From Cruorifilaria tuberocauda (Eukaryota; Nematoda; Chromadorea; Rhabditida; Onchocercidae), in assembly GCA_013365365.1 (NCBI GenBank), contig JABVXU010000014.1, forward strand, positions 1 to 64,000: DNA of 64,000 nt, given 5' to 3'. The notes below the pieces were generated by a model that was given only the letters and a program-made list of their open reading frames with translations, made no database searches and was not told the DNA's origin. Below, piece after piece: positions 13,208 to 31,721 of the stretch. The position numbers and the translations under genes are program-made. The stretch's first letter is position 1. Each line of letters starts with the position of its first letter.

Positions 13208-14614
13208 CTTGCGTTAAGTAAAAAATTACACCAATAAATGACGTCCGTTTCAGAAGAGCTTATATAAATAAGAAAATGACGCTTGAAATTAGCATATCTC
13301 ACAAATTTTTTGCATAAATATAATTGAATAAGTAAAACAGTTAAAAAAATTTACATAATATACTAAAAATTTATATTTAATATGAAAATACGCATTTGAT
13401 TAGTATTTATAAATTATTTTCTTAAATATTTACATATTTAGCAAAATTAATTCCGAAAAAAGAATTGACAAAATTCTTTTTAAATTATTTTAAAATTTGC
13501 ACGTATGCAAAAAGGCTGTCAAATTTAAGCTAAAATTAATTAATATCCATTATTTAGGAAAATGAAATATACAAACGACTGATAAATGATAAGATAAAGC
13601 AATAAGTAAAATATGCATATCTTTACTGTAAGTAATCCTTTTTCTGATAACTTAAGCTAATTAGTGTAATACCGGTAAATTAGAATATTTCGTAATCAAA
13701 TGTGAAAAAAGAATGAGTAATAGTATTTATCGATTTTATATGAGATTAAAGTTCGACATTATGGCCGAATGCTAAGTGGTTTGTCGAGAAAACCAATCAT
13801 CGCATCGGTTCAAGCACCAACAGAACAACAAGTTGCTTGTACCAATGATGATTCCTTTGCGTGTCATCTGATACCATAGGCTATAGTATGGATAATATAT
13901 GATTGCATGCATTTATTCTGAGGTTTATTGGCAACTTTAGACGAAACCGATGCACCTAACGCCACGTAAAATCCTCTAACGTGGTTTGAAAACACGCGAT
14001 TGAACACATAACATCTTTCAATTTATTCCTTCATGAACTTCATCAACGTATATTACAACTATTATCCTTATTATCTCCTGTTTCCCCAGAATTAGTTGGA
14101 AGTTTGGTTCTTTTAGAGAGTAATTTTTATTATTGTATCATTCCTCTTGAGATGGATATTACTGTTTTAATAGGTTTTCATTTTTTCCATTTCTACTTTC
14201 ACTTCTTCCAGTCAAACATTTATTTTGATGAATTGTATTTAGAACAATGAAATATAACTTTATTCATTTTTGCAATAAGAAATTCCTACAAAGCAAGCAA
14301 AAAAAAAAGAAACAGGAATAAATGAACGTCTATATCATTTATCATCATCATCAGTTTCACAATTTGATGTGCGTAGCTTCGGTGCAGTGAGAGCAAAAAA
14401 CATTCCTAGATGAACGGCTAGAGTGTAAAACCTAAGTCGCAAAGAAGGTAAGCATCTGATCTATTTAAAGAACCATTTGTAAGCAAGTCCAAATATAAAA
14501 AAGAAAAGAAAATTAGAATTTATATAAATAGTCATAAACAAATCCTGTAAAATTTTGAATGCTAATCAATTCTTTATTCGACTTCCTCTCTCACTTCTTC
14601 TGCTCCTCATTTAA
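13208..14614. other. Intergenic region between the Gly-rich gene and the RBM5-like gene
   Basis: This 1.4 kb is the upstream flank of the Gly-rich gene and the downstream flank of the RBM5-like gene, both on the minus strand. The stretch at 13750-14000 is less AT-rich than its surroundings, but I found no open frame or RNA fold I could support. A GATGAT/ATCATC microrepeat lies near 14340. Confidence 0.4.
14573..14578 (-). terminator. Probable polyadenylation signal of the RBM5-like gene
   Basis: The minus strand reads AATAAA 37 nt after the TAA stop at 14615-14617. A canonical hexamer close to the stop is typical of a short nematode 3' UTR. Confidence 0.5.
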
Positions 14615-17600
14615 TTACTGCAAGTCCTGAAAACGACTCATCATCGAAGTACGTGCCCGTTCTCGCCTGGATGCATTTGCACCGTGTAATACTCTAGAAC
14701 CAGCCGCACCTAATCCTGCTCCTTCTACCCGCATTTCTGTTGCTATTGGTGTTATTATGCCTAAAAAATTATCATTTATTCACGTGTGGTGAAATAGAAC
14801 ATATGAATAAATAAACAAGCAAGTGAACTAATCGGTGAAGCAAGGGAGTTTATAACAGATTTTGCATTGTCATATGTTCAATCAAACTAAAAAATTTATA
14901 CACCGAATTCAAATAAATAACTGATCACAAAAACATTCAGAAATGATGAATTTCAAAGTTCTGTGATATTTCCAATTTTCGGATTCTTTTTCTATTATTC
15001 AATTACAATTTGATTTTCATCAGCAGAAAACTTCATACCTTGGTTATTCTTTCCAATTCCTGTTCCTTCTTGCCAACCCATTGATTTTAATAATTTATTT
15101 CCTATGTTTGTGTCGTCGATTGGAATGTCTGAAGATCGCACAGCATAATCCGTCCCAACTTCAGTACTGTCACTTGTAAAACCTGGAGTAGAATAGGCGA
15201 AATGGAGAATCATCATATTTTCCATTAAAACAAAAAAAAAAAGAAAAAACAATACAAGTAATCAATCTGAATGAATTAAATTGTTTTTTAAAATAATAAA
15301 AGATACAAACAACATGCGACTTAATCAATCAACAAATAGCTCCTTAGTGAAAATCTCGCACCTTAAAAAACAAAAATAAAAATGTCAAGAAAAAAAAACT
15401 GACCACTTGGATCTAACCCGAACAAATTACGGCGTTCCTTTGCACGATCCCGATATTGCTGTGGAATAAGTGAAGAGGATGAGGTACCTTGTACGGTAGA
15501 CACAGATGACATCGACAATGATGCGCTGTCATCGAGAGATGCTTGCAGTAAATGTGCTTCCAGATTTTTCTAGAAGATTGAAACCGTGTAATGACAAAAA
15601 TCAGTTAAACCATTCATATTTAATTCCCAGAAAAACTAAAAAGAAATCCATTTTGGGTGAAGCTATCATATAAGCTATCAAATATTCAACATTTCATCCC
15701 AGATCATATTATTTCCTATGGTCGAATACACGATATCTAAGATATCCATAACCACCATATAGAGAGATCTTTGTCATTTTTATTCAAATGTACTATCAAA
15801 ATAGTTGGTCACATCACTTATCACTTTTCATCTTCAGCTAGAGCCCATGCATAGATATCAACTAAATTTTCAAATTAAAGTAGCAAAAGATGATTCTTTT
15901 AATGTTAACTGAGAGTAAAACTGGAGTTTACGAAAACGTACAAATGCAAGCATAATTAAGCAATATTATATAAAACTTAAGTGTATAAATTCGACACCAT
16001 TTTCAAATTTGCATAATTTGCATTTTTTATAATACCTTATGGAGATCAGACATTCGAACATGTTTCATTAAAATTTCCAAACTTGCGAATTTTCGCCTAC
16101 ACAAAATGCAGTATTTTTTTTCAATATCAACAAAACTATCATCCGACTGTGACCTGAAAAATTTTTTGAGAAATATTCCACTTCTTAATTAACTTTGTGT
16201 TAAAGGACAAGTATAACTCGAAGCAATAACTGGAAGATTATCGGAGGGCGATGTATTGAATGTAAGAAAACATACGCCTTAGCAGGTGGAATAACAACTG
16301 GATCAACAACTGAAGGTGGTAAATCAACTGTAGGTTGCACTGAACGATTTCCACCTTTATTATTTATTGCTACACGGCCCACACCAATTGCTGCAATTTT
16401 TGCTGCTGGTGGTATTTCTTCTTCTTCATCATCATCACTGAACGAGCCGAATGGATTCTGCAAATACCAGAATTTCGAAACACTAAGCAAAAATCATTTT
16501 ACGTTTGTATCCTATATCTACCAGCAACGTTGAAAGACATTCTAAACAGTGAATGAAAAATGAAAAAAAATCGCTGACATTTGTTTTTTCAAGCAATTTA
16601 TATGTAAGATCTGCAGTTGGCTCGACAGTAGTTGTTTTCGGTTTGGAAGCAGTTACTAGAGGTGATGTTGTTTCCAATTTTGGAGGTGCTTTGACAGCCA
16701 ACAACACTTTACTTTGCTTCTTAGCCCAACGTGCCATTTCCCGTGCAATATCTTTCGCACTCTTTTGAGGCTAAAAATAAACAAGTAAAAACTCTGAATT
16801 TATTTTTAAAAAGTAATTTTTTGGAGTTTTCTAATGAAGAATAACAAGGAAACAAAAAAAAATAGCCAGAACTTCCGAGTATCTGACAATAAATTTAACT
16901 ACATTTTGAAATTTACTTCTTTTTTTGGTTCTTCCTTCACTTCTTCAGTATTTTTCTCGACAGTCTCGTTTTGACTTTCAATATTTGTCACAGTTTCTGA
17001 AAACGAACATCTTAGACGATGTAAGATTTAATGAATTTTCGCCAATTCCTATTCAATAATACGTTTGGCATAAGAACTTTAGCTTACCTTGACCGGTCCC
17101 AGTTTGCCGGGACATCAAATCACACGGTATGTATGTTTGATATGTTGCGTTCCAACAATTCCACTTCTGCGCATTAGCGTCCCAATAGTATTGAGAATTG
17201 CTGTCATAATACAGACCAGTTGTTGGATCATAATATAATCCGGAAGATGGTTCAAATTGATACATAGTTGGGTTTGGTGCACCTATAAAATGCGAACCAA
17301 ATTATTTGAATGACTTTTTTTGATGAAGATAATCACGACCACAACTTTAAATATTTCTAAAATTAAATCAATAAAATACATACGATATCTTTTATAATGT
17401 CCCCAAGGAGTTTCTACAAAACCTAAATCAGCGGCTCCTTTGATCTGTGGTCCGATATAAGACGCTGGGGGTCCTTGTACACTACTGCCAGGTGGAATAG
17501 TTTGTGAATCCTATAAATAAAATCGATTTTCTACATAGTACCTAATAAATGAAATATGCCTGGAATCATATTTCACATTAAATATACCTGATTTGTTATA

Positions 17601-20600
17601 TCATCGACGCAAACGAAATTTCTGTCGGCTGCGACCTCATCTTTGAAGTAATCGGTAACAACGAAATTTGTCTCATGCGATAATGGCGGCAGAGGTCGAT
17701 TAAGAACCGATGGAATTGCAGTTGCCACCGCAGAATATGTCGGTGGTATCTGATAAAATCATGTTATACAAAATGTGAAATTATCAGCAAAGTTTCCATT
17801 TAGATATAGAAGGAATTCATTGTCGACAAAACTCACAAAAGTTAAATTCTTAGCCGTGTAAAGTTATCACATGTCAGAAAAAAATGCAAAAGGTATTAAA
17901 AAACAAAGAATATGGCATTGTGTGTTGTTAAAGATGACTAAAAAATCGAAATTATCGAAAAGTCCGACTTGAAACGAATCAAATAAAATAAGTTTAGTCA
18001 ACGTATTATTAAACTTTGCTTAAAAGCTCAAAAACGATTAACAAGATCTTTAAGCATTTCGAAAACAAAATAACTATAAAGCTTCAGCTATTCCCGAAGA
18101 ATTATCTCCTCCGGATTCATTCTTTGAATTCTTTTTTAAAATATGAAGCGAAGTATAATTCAAAACAGTGTTTACAAACCGTATCACCGACAGTTATCAT
18201 TGAATTCGTCATCTGCCGAATTAATTGTGCTTTCGCGATTGCCAACTGCGCTGCTTCTACACCAGCATTACCACCTGAAAAAATTAGTGTAAACTCAACA
18301 GAACTAATTTCATAGCAAGGCAAATCACAATAGCGTTTAAAATTGATAAACATTATAAGTCAAGTATGAACCAAATTGACATCAAGGAACATTCAACTTT
18401 TATAGCATATATCATTTATCAAAATATTACTTGGTCCAGCAGTTGGCCTAAAGGCAGGCATCTGATTAATACGTTCCGCTGTTTTCTGCATTGATTCGGT
18501 TGCTGCTGTTGTTGATAAAACTGTATTCAGTGGTAATCTCGAATAAGTAACCATTACTGAAATTAATACAGCTTTTGCTTTTTACTTCGAACAAATCCCA
18601 TATGATATTGGAAAATAAAGAAATATAACAGTCAAAAAACTATCAATATGAAAAAATTCATCATATTAATTACGATGAATATACAATGCTTTTTATGAGA
18701 TGAAGAAATATATGAAAAGTCTACCCGCACAACCATCGATAAGCAAGGGTATTTTGTTCAGCGTTAGCATAATTCTTTCTGCGTCATCAGCACTACGCAT
18801 TTGAACATAGGCATAAAGACCCGACTCAGCAATATGAACACGTAAAACATCCAATGAAGATATTCGATTCATTTCTGCTTGAATTTTTGCTTCCGTACAA
18901 TTCAACGGTATTTCACGTAGCAAAAGAGCTAAAAAGAGTCCATATACAACAACTAAATGTTCTATTTATTCTCGCTAGAAATTTAAGACGACATTCCACA
19001 CTTGACATCATGTTCTAAAACTTGACTTTAAAATCTGATTTCCTTTATATCTCGATTATTAGAGTAGGCTTTCACAATTAATGGGTAAAACATATTTCTA
19101 CTTAAATATGGAATAATACTCACTATCACACTTCGCGACACCAATTGCTGCGTAACCCTTTCTCGTCAAACCATCAGATTCCATTCGGGTTAAATTGCAT
19201 TTGAAACATGCTCCACGGTTTTTGAAATTTTTAATGGTACACTGCAAAATACAATGTCTGTGATATACACGAGAAGTTGAAATTCATCTTAAAATTTTGG
19301 GTAAATGTAAAATAGAATGAAATACACGCTATATATCCATAAAAATATACTTTTGCGCACATCCAATCGCCTGAACCAGACAGACCCGATGATCGTCCAT
19401 CCAGACTATCATAACGCGAATACTCTAATTTAACTGGTCGTCCATCATCCAATAATAAAGTTCCCTGAAAAAATAAGACCACTTAAAAATGGACATGAAT
19501 ACAACCGCATGACCTGAAACACGATTTACGCGATTTCTACTTTCACGCATTTGGCACTCTCGTCAAAATATAGGGTGATCAGCCGTTGTTCGGACGGAAG
19601 AAAGGGATTAAAATGGGCAACGGTAAATACCCAGGGAAAAAATGCTGAAAAAGGTCGTTCAACCGATTCTAGAATTCCGCAATAAGCAGACAGATATTTC
19701 GTATGAGTTTTCAAATTTTTCCCGGAAAGAAATCCTACGTAATGGAATTACCACCCTGTATCTTCAAAAACTAAAAAACAGGCTTTGGTCATTCGCTAAG
19801 GGTACAAGAACCTGCAGTTTCCTAAGGATAAAAATTATATATACAGTGTTCGACCTTGTTGTATTCCATCCAAGCTTGTGCGCTATTCACATCTCCGAAT
19901 TCCACGAATCCGAAACAACGGTCTGGACCTGTAGTTATTGCAACAAGTTAATGACAATGAAAGATTCTGGATTTAGAATCCACGATACTTTCCTTCGTCT
20001 GGATGCAATATTCACGATACTTCTTGTTACCTATTTCTCAACTATTTATTACTAATATAAGCTAAAAGATATGCAAGTCAGGTATAGAATACGATTATTT
20101 CTGTATCCCACCTAACTTTATGCTCCAGCTAACGGTATATGTCACCACGCTGATAATTTACCGGAAATCTCCAGTTAAATCCCCACTACTCATCCGTACT
20201 GACCACTTTTTCCCTGTATGAGCTTCTGCATCTTTTGCAGAATTCAAAATCGATGATTATCCCCAAATGTTAACAAAATAAGATCATTTTATGAATCCGA
20301 TAGCATTTGCAACCGAGCTGAAGCTTTTTTGAAAGGCGCGAATTTTACTATGATTTTCTATAAAATATTACTCTATATAATTCATAACGGGCAGTCGACG
20401 ATCGGTGGAAGATACGATGAACGAAAAGAAGACTTTTAGTACAAAAACACAAAAACTGTGACAAATAACTAAATGGTACAAACAAAACAAAAGCTCCAAC
20501 AAAACAACATGTAAAGCGATGCATAAAAATTCCAAAATTTCAATAACGTAGAGAAAATGACAATTACCTTTGTGAATTATACGGATATCCTTCACACGAA

Positions 20601-21799
20601 ATCCTTGACGTGCCGTGAGTGCCATTAGCTAGAAATTACGAAAAATTCATTTACTTGGAAGAAAATATAAAATTTAATTCGAACAAACATTAAATTATTA
20701 CGAAAAAAACAGAATTAAGTTCTTTGTCAATAACTGCAACATTCATCGATGATAGTGAGTCGCAAAATCATTCTTACCCTTTATTTATCAAAAAAAGAAG
20801 ATTGCTAAATAGAACTGACACCTGCCAATTCTGGTTAGAATAAAAGTAAATGACATAAATCTAAACAATGGCTGATATCACTTCAAATCGAACAGTTATC
20901 AAAATGGTAATGGGATGAAAACTAATAAAAAAGCCTTACGGTATCGCGCTGCGAATCGGTGGGTAACATTTTCATAACGATTTTGTAATGTGGTTGTCCA
21001 TAAAGTGCCGTATGTGATGCATATTTATCAGTTTGTGACTGGGCTTGCATGGAAGACAAGTACGGCAGTGCGCTTGAAAATTCTCTTGGCTCCTAAACGG
21101 CTACAATTTCGCGTGTCCAAATAGCATCACCATTTTTTTCGAGTATAACTCAGGCAATGAAGTAATTTAAGTGATCACGTGAAGCATATATTAAAAGTTG
21201 TTGGATGCTGAAAGACCTCTCTGTCCCTATCGATTGAACGGCGTCTTCGGCTGAAATCTTGACGCGGCGAACGATCATGGCTATTACGACTACGGCTACG
21301 GCTTCTACTACGACTTCTTCCGGAAGATCGCGATCTTGAATAACGATTTCGACCTATAAGAATCAGACATGAACTCTTTTAAATCTGTAACGAAAAAACT
21401 TATGGAAAATGTAAATGAATAATAGAAATCAGACACGTAGCGTTACTTACGTCGCCGATCTCTGGACCATGATCGAGATCTAGAACGGCCTCTTGAACCA
21501 CTTCGTCGATATCTATCACTGCGCCTACAATTGATTTCTTCGAATTTTACTTCCAAAGGAAGTTTATCAGTTGCAATTAGAATCCAAACTATAAAATATA
21601 TATAAATCGTTAAATCAAAGTTTACTTTCTTTACTTTTTGGGATTTACTTTTCAGTTGAAAAAAAATATCCGAATCCATTAATTTAAATCTAATTCAAAA
21701 GCGTAAACTAATAACAGAAACGGAAAACTTAACTACTTACCGTTCAGTATCATAGCTACCACAGCGATCACCATCACCGCTGTACACAAACGGAAGCAT
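14615..21799 (-). CDS. rbm-5: RBM5/RBM10-type RNA-binding splicing regulator, 21 exons
   Basis: Exons in coding order: 21741-21799, 21451-21524, 21217-21353, 20940-21092, 20568-20628, 19855-19928, 19351-19464, 19124-19241, 18725-18928, 18431-18556, 18180-18274, 17588-17749, 17384-17510, 17088-17282, 16917-16996, 16579-16770, 16276-16457, 16036-16153, 15404-15569, 15039-15182, 14615-14760. Phases are consistent throughout and give about 908 residues (human RBM5 is about 815, RBM10 about 930). Order of parts: N-terminal RS-rich region (20-90); RRM1 (125-205, RNP1 CFGFVEF); RanBP2 zinc finger (Cys 222, 225, 236, 239); RRM2 (262-345); OCRE with its YYDPTTGLYYDSNSQYYW repeat (509-560); C2H2 (Cys 733, 736, His 749, 756); G-patch (836-880, GNKLLKSMGWQEGTGIGK); and a C-terminus resembling RBM5 (GAGLGA...MMSRFQDLQ). 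The family acts in the nucleus, choosing alternative splice sites in early spliceosomal complexes. The ends of exons 3, 6, 16 and 19 are the least certain because their donors are unusual. Confidence 0.9.
19465..20567 (-). other. rbm-5: RBM5-like gene, introns flanking exon 6
   Basis: Two introns (19465-19854 and 19929-20567) surround the 74-nt exon 6, which carries RNP1. They are longer than most in this gene. A 137-codon plus-strand frame (19642-20055) lies across exon 6 on the opposite strand. Its translation has no family resemblance, so I treat it as chance. Confidence 0.5.
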
Positions 21800-22505
21800 T
21801 TTTTAGCGTGTACCTTTCCTCGTATTCTTCTGTAAATTACGCCCAGTTTTCATCATATCAATAACAAAAGATAATAGTATGCATAGAATATTTCATTTTA
21901 ACAAAATACTGCTCAGTTATTGTTTTCAATAAGGGAAAGCAACACTGCTGTAACTTTATCTTTTATCATTGATATTTTATCAACTATAATGTTTCAATAA
22001 TGCCGTTATAGTACTAATGATAATCAACTCCCATACTTACACATGTAATCTACTGCAACACCATAACGATATCGTTATAGCGATACATCATTATCATGAT
22101 AACCTCCACAACTACCATAACTTTATGATATCACTGCCATACCGCAATGACATCATCGTAACGACATCACAGAGTGTAACCACACTTTTGCTTAATGCTA
22201 TCCCAATCGATTACGCAATTTAATGCGGCCAGGACGGAGATGTCCGCTACAAGCAAATCTTGCTTGCGATATTCGGATGGGGTTTCTGAGAGAATACCGT
22301 TCTGGATGTCTGTTTAAACCGGATATGGACTTTTTTCATACATTTCTTATGTTCCTATTTCCAAATAAAATTCTACTTTTAATAGTTCCGGAGAACTTTT
22401 CATGTGACAGGATTGTTTTTTTTGCATTCAGTCCAGAAAAGCTCATTGTGTGGGCTGCGTTTTCTGATTCGCTTCCTGTTCCGGATTGATGCCGTAAGGT
22501 CTACT

Positions 22506-22536
22506 AGAAGATTGAGAATCGGTCTCTCAATCTTCT
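22506..22536. repeat. 12-bp perfect hairpin
   Basis: Arms agaagattgaga (22506-22517) and tctcaatcttct (22525-22536) are exact reverse complements around a 7-nt loop. The hairpin lies 0.7 kb upstream of the RBM5-like start. There is no U-tract or other sign of a known RNA class. Confidence 0.65.
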
Positions 22537-25502
22537 CTCTGTTCGTTCAATTCGAATAGAGCTAAACCGGTTTAGTTGTTGATCAGATTGTTCTGGAATT
22601 TCCTGATATGGTTCCTTCTTATTCAAATATTTTATGGATGTTCCCATGATTCCTTTCATTTCATCGTTTTATTTTATAGTTTCACAATATTTTCCGATTT
22701 GTGATTCTAATCGGATTAGATTATTTTCCCTTTCAAAACAAACTAGTTATCATTTATCTTATCATTTATCCGTCCTCTCTTTTTCTCTTCTCTATCTCTC
22801 TCTCTCTTTCACTTTTTCTCCCCTTCGAGACTTAAGGAATCCGAAAGATTCCTTTTTCAGAAAAGTTTAGATAAGACGATAAATTATTTAGTTTCCAGTT
22901 AAACAGCACTTTGGCTTGATTATTCCTTGACTAAGACCTTGAAGTTCACCTATTGATAGTTCCTGAAAGATTACTAGTTTCAGTTCCATTAGTTAGTTGT
23001 ATGGAGTTAACTTTTAAATCTATGAAGTGCTTTATCATTCTTTTATGGTCCAAGTTTATAGACATTGGAAGGTAAAAATCGTTAAATAAGCTAATCTTTG
23101 ATTACTCAAAATGTTGAATTATCCTATAGCAGAGGGAACTTTGAATAAGTAAATGCTCCTTGAGTTACGGTTGCCTTCATATTAAATGATTTATTGTTGG
23201 ACTGTGAAATCCCCACAACTTTTTCCTACGATTGATATTTGTTCAAGTATTATTTCATACGGTCGTTGCTTTAACAGTTCTCTGAACTCTCCAAATATAC
23301 TTTTTTATTGCTCACAGTCTCATAAGAATATATATACATATATTAATTTGTTAATCTGATTTGACGTATCAGCTGTTATGAATCGCTTTACTCGTTTTAT
23401 AGTTTCAAAAATGAAATTTAGGGAAATGCAAAAAAATAGCAAGTGGAAAAGTGCAATAGCAGCGATTCAGATTAACTAAAAATTGCAACTGAGCAAAACA
23501 TTGTAAGTAACAAAACGATGCAGAAATAGTTGAAACGATCGCTAAAATGTATTTTTTATTATGCTTAGAAAGATGCAAAATTTATTTATTCAATAATCAT
23601 CTTACTTCCTTTTCTTACATTGCACATTTTTGCAAAGGTTTTCTTTGTTGTGCTGTAATTGAGCCTTTTGTTAGGAAAATTCGCATATTTAGATTCTTCA
23701 CTATATATTTTCCATAGTTAACTGGAAAAATGTTTTTATATTATGTTAATTATGTGGTAGCTGTACTTGTGGTATGATACTTTCTAAATTTGGGTGATGA
23801 TAGGCCATGAGTTGTAGTGAAGCTAGTAGTTTTTTCAAGAAATTGTGGGATTGGTAAAACAACTTTTACACTATAAATTCAGTTATTTTTGTAATTAATC
23901 CGAGCGGACAAATGCGGAAGATTTTATTTTGCGATACGTGTTTCAGCATAACAATTTTAGCGACATAGTGTCACGGAAATATGAATTCTTTCTTTGGTGG
24001 AGAAACAGATTCATTTTATTCCACGCAGTTTGGAAAGATATAATAATCACATTACCCGGAAATCCCCGTTAATTACGCAAGGAACTTTCCTTTAAGTGAT
24101 GTTGCAAGGACATTATCCAAAATTATCGTGATACATGGTGCAGCTGTTGCCAACTGACTGATTGTTAAAGTTACGTACGTAAATTAAACTGTGATATGAC
24201 GGTATTTTTTTAATTATCGAATTTTCAGATGAATCACCTGACGTTATCGTGTGACTGCATGGTCACCACCGTAAGCACCTATCGAACTATTATTGTTCTT
24301 GTTATAGTAGTTGTTGTTATCATTATTGATTTTATCAAGCGAACATTGTTACAGCCGCCTTCTCAATTTCCTTTAATTTTTAGGTTTCATTAAATTTTTG
24401 CAATAGAAGAAAGAATGTTTTTAATTCGAAAAGTTTGTTTTCAGTTGGAAAGAAATTTAATTTCAACTGAAAAATTTCTTTTAAGGCTTACAAAAACTTA
24501 CCAATATGCCTTTTTTTCATTGTTATTTGTTTATATCTGCCAGTCTAGGATACTCTTTTAAAAAAGAAACGATGAAATCGTGCATTGAAAATGTTTCTCT
24601 TCCTTTTACGTAACAATGAACCATTCATACATAGATAAACGAACAAAATAAACAGAAAGAGCTTTCAGAAGCAAAGGACGCGTTCTAAATTGACGGCCGG
24701 CCGTGTTTGTTGTTGGTATCATAATTCGAGGTGGAACTAAGGGAAATGCAGCACATAAGGTGTATGTATGAAAGCGTTTTCTTCCCATTTTCCATTATTT
24801 CTGTTGTCATCATAACAGCATTTTGATCATATGCTGTATTGTTAATATGCAGTTGTTTTTCCTTCTTAATTATTGACCCTTAACTCAGCAGGCAATATGA
24901 GTTACGTGAGGAGATAGGAAGATTAGATTTAGCCAGCCGTATTTGGTGTTTGAACGTGTCGTTGCCTGATTTGGACACACGTGATACACAAGCGATTGAA
25001 GTATAAGGAAATGCGATATATGGTAGGACTGAAACGTTAAAAAATTGAAATGAGTTTTGTCAACTTTTTTTATGCCACTTTACTTAATAAATATTGGTAA
25101 ATGGTATAAAAGTTTCTATCGCATCTTTTCGCGAAAAAGAAAAAGTTGTTGTTTACTGATTTTTATATTAGTTATATTTATTTATTTCTTTATTTGTTTG
25201 TTTCGTTTATATTTATTATTATGATTTTGCAAATTCCAAATTATAATTTTATATTCAACAACTTCTAACTTTGGCATATCAGTAGATATCAAAATATTAT
25301 GAGGAGCTGTTCTAGAATTGCCGGAATTATCTAGCAAAAATCGTTTGACAGAAAATAAAACTAAAAACCGAGGTTTGCGTTAGGCATCTAGATCAGCAAA
25401 TGTGATTAGAGTAGTCAGTTTGATCGGCGAATACATTTAGTCCGATTGATTGGTTTGGCTCATTTCGTTTTTTTCATACCGGCGTTGTGAATTGCTTCTC
25501 TC

Positions 25503-25509
25503 AGTTCGT
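25503..25509 (+). promoter_or_regulatory. Candidate spliced-leader acceptor upstream of PRP4 kinase
   Basis: The sequence ttgcttctctcag ends at 25504, 5 nt before the ATG at 25510. A pyrimidine-rich acceptor immediately before a start codon fits nematode trans-splicing and supports 25510 over the in-frame upstream ATG at 25450. The 3' end of an upstream cis intron would look the same. Confidence 0.45.

Positions 25510-31721
<6,212 letters not shown>

Larger units (their letters stand above)
21800..25509. other. Divergent intergenic region between RBM5-like and PRP4 kinase genes
   Basis: These 3.7 kb separate two head-to-head genes and must hold both promoters. Visible structures are a possible 5' UTR acceptor TTTACAG on the minus strand ending at 21830 (30 nt upstream of the RBM5-like ATG), a perfect palindrome at 22063-22078, hairpins at 22506-22536 and 22834-22854, pyrimidine-rich sequence around 22770-22830, and a GC palindrome at 24693-24704. 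Open frames at 22017-22223, 22223-22489 and 22634-22870 show no recognisable protein. Confidence 0.45.

Noticed and set aside
13740..14000. Possible RNA gene in a less AT-rich patch
   Set aside because: I could not draw a tRNA cloverleaf, spliced-leader or snRNA fold, or find the conserved boxes of such genes.
19642..20055. 137-codon plus-strand open frame
   Set aside because: It overlaps RBM5-like exon 6 on the opposite strand, has no family resemblance and no splice or start context.
22017..22489. Two adjoining plus-strand frames between the RBM5-like and PRP4 genes
   Set aside because: The first is built from CATNAC-like low-complexity sequence and the second has no recognisable motif. 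Neither has splice partners.
25450..25509. Upstream in-frame ATG for the PRP4 kinase
   Set aside because: A strong pyrimidine-rich acceptor ends at 25504, between this ATG and the one at 25510, so the first 20 codons are probably not in the mature mRNA.
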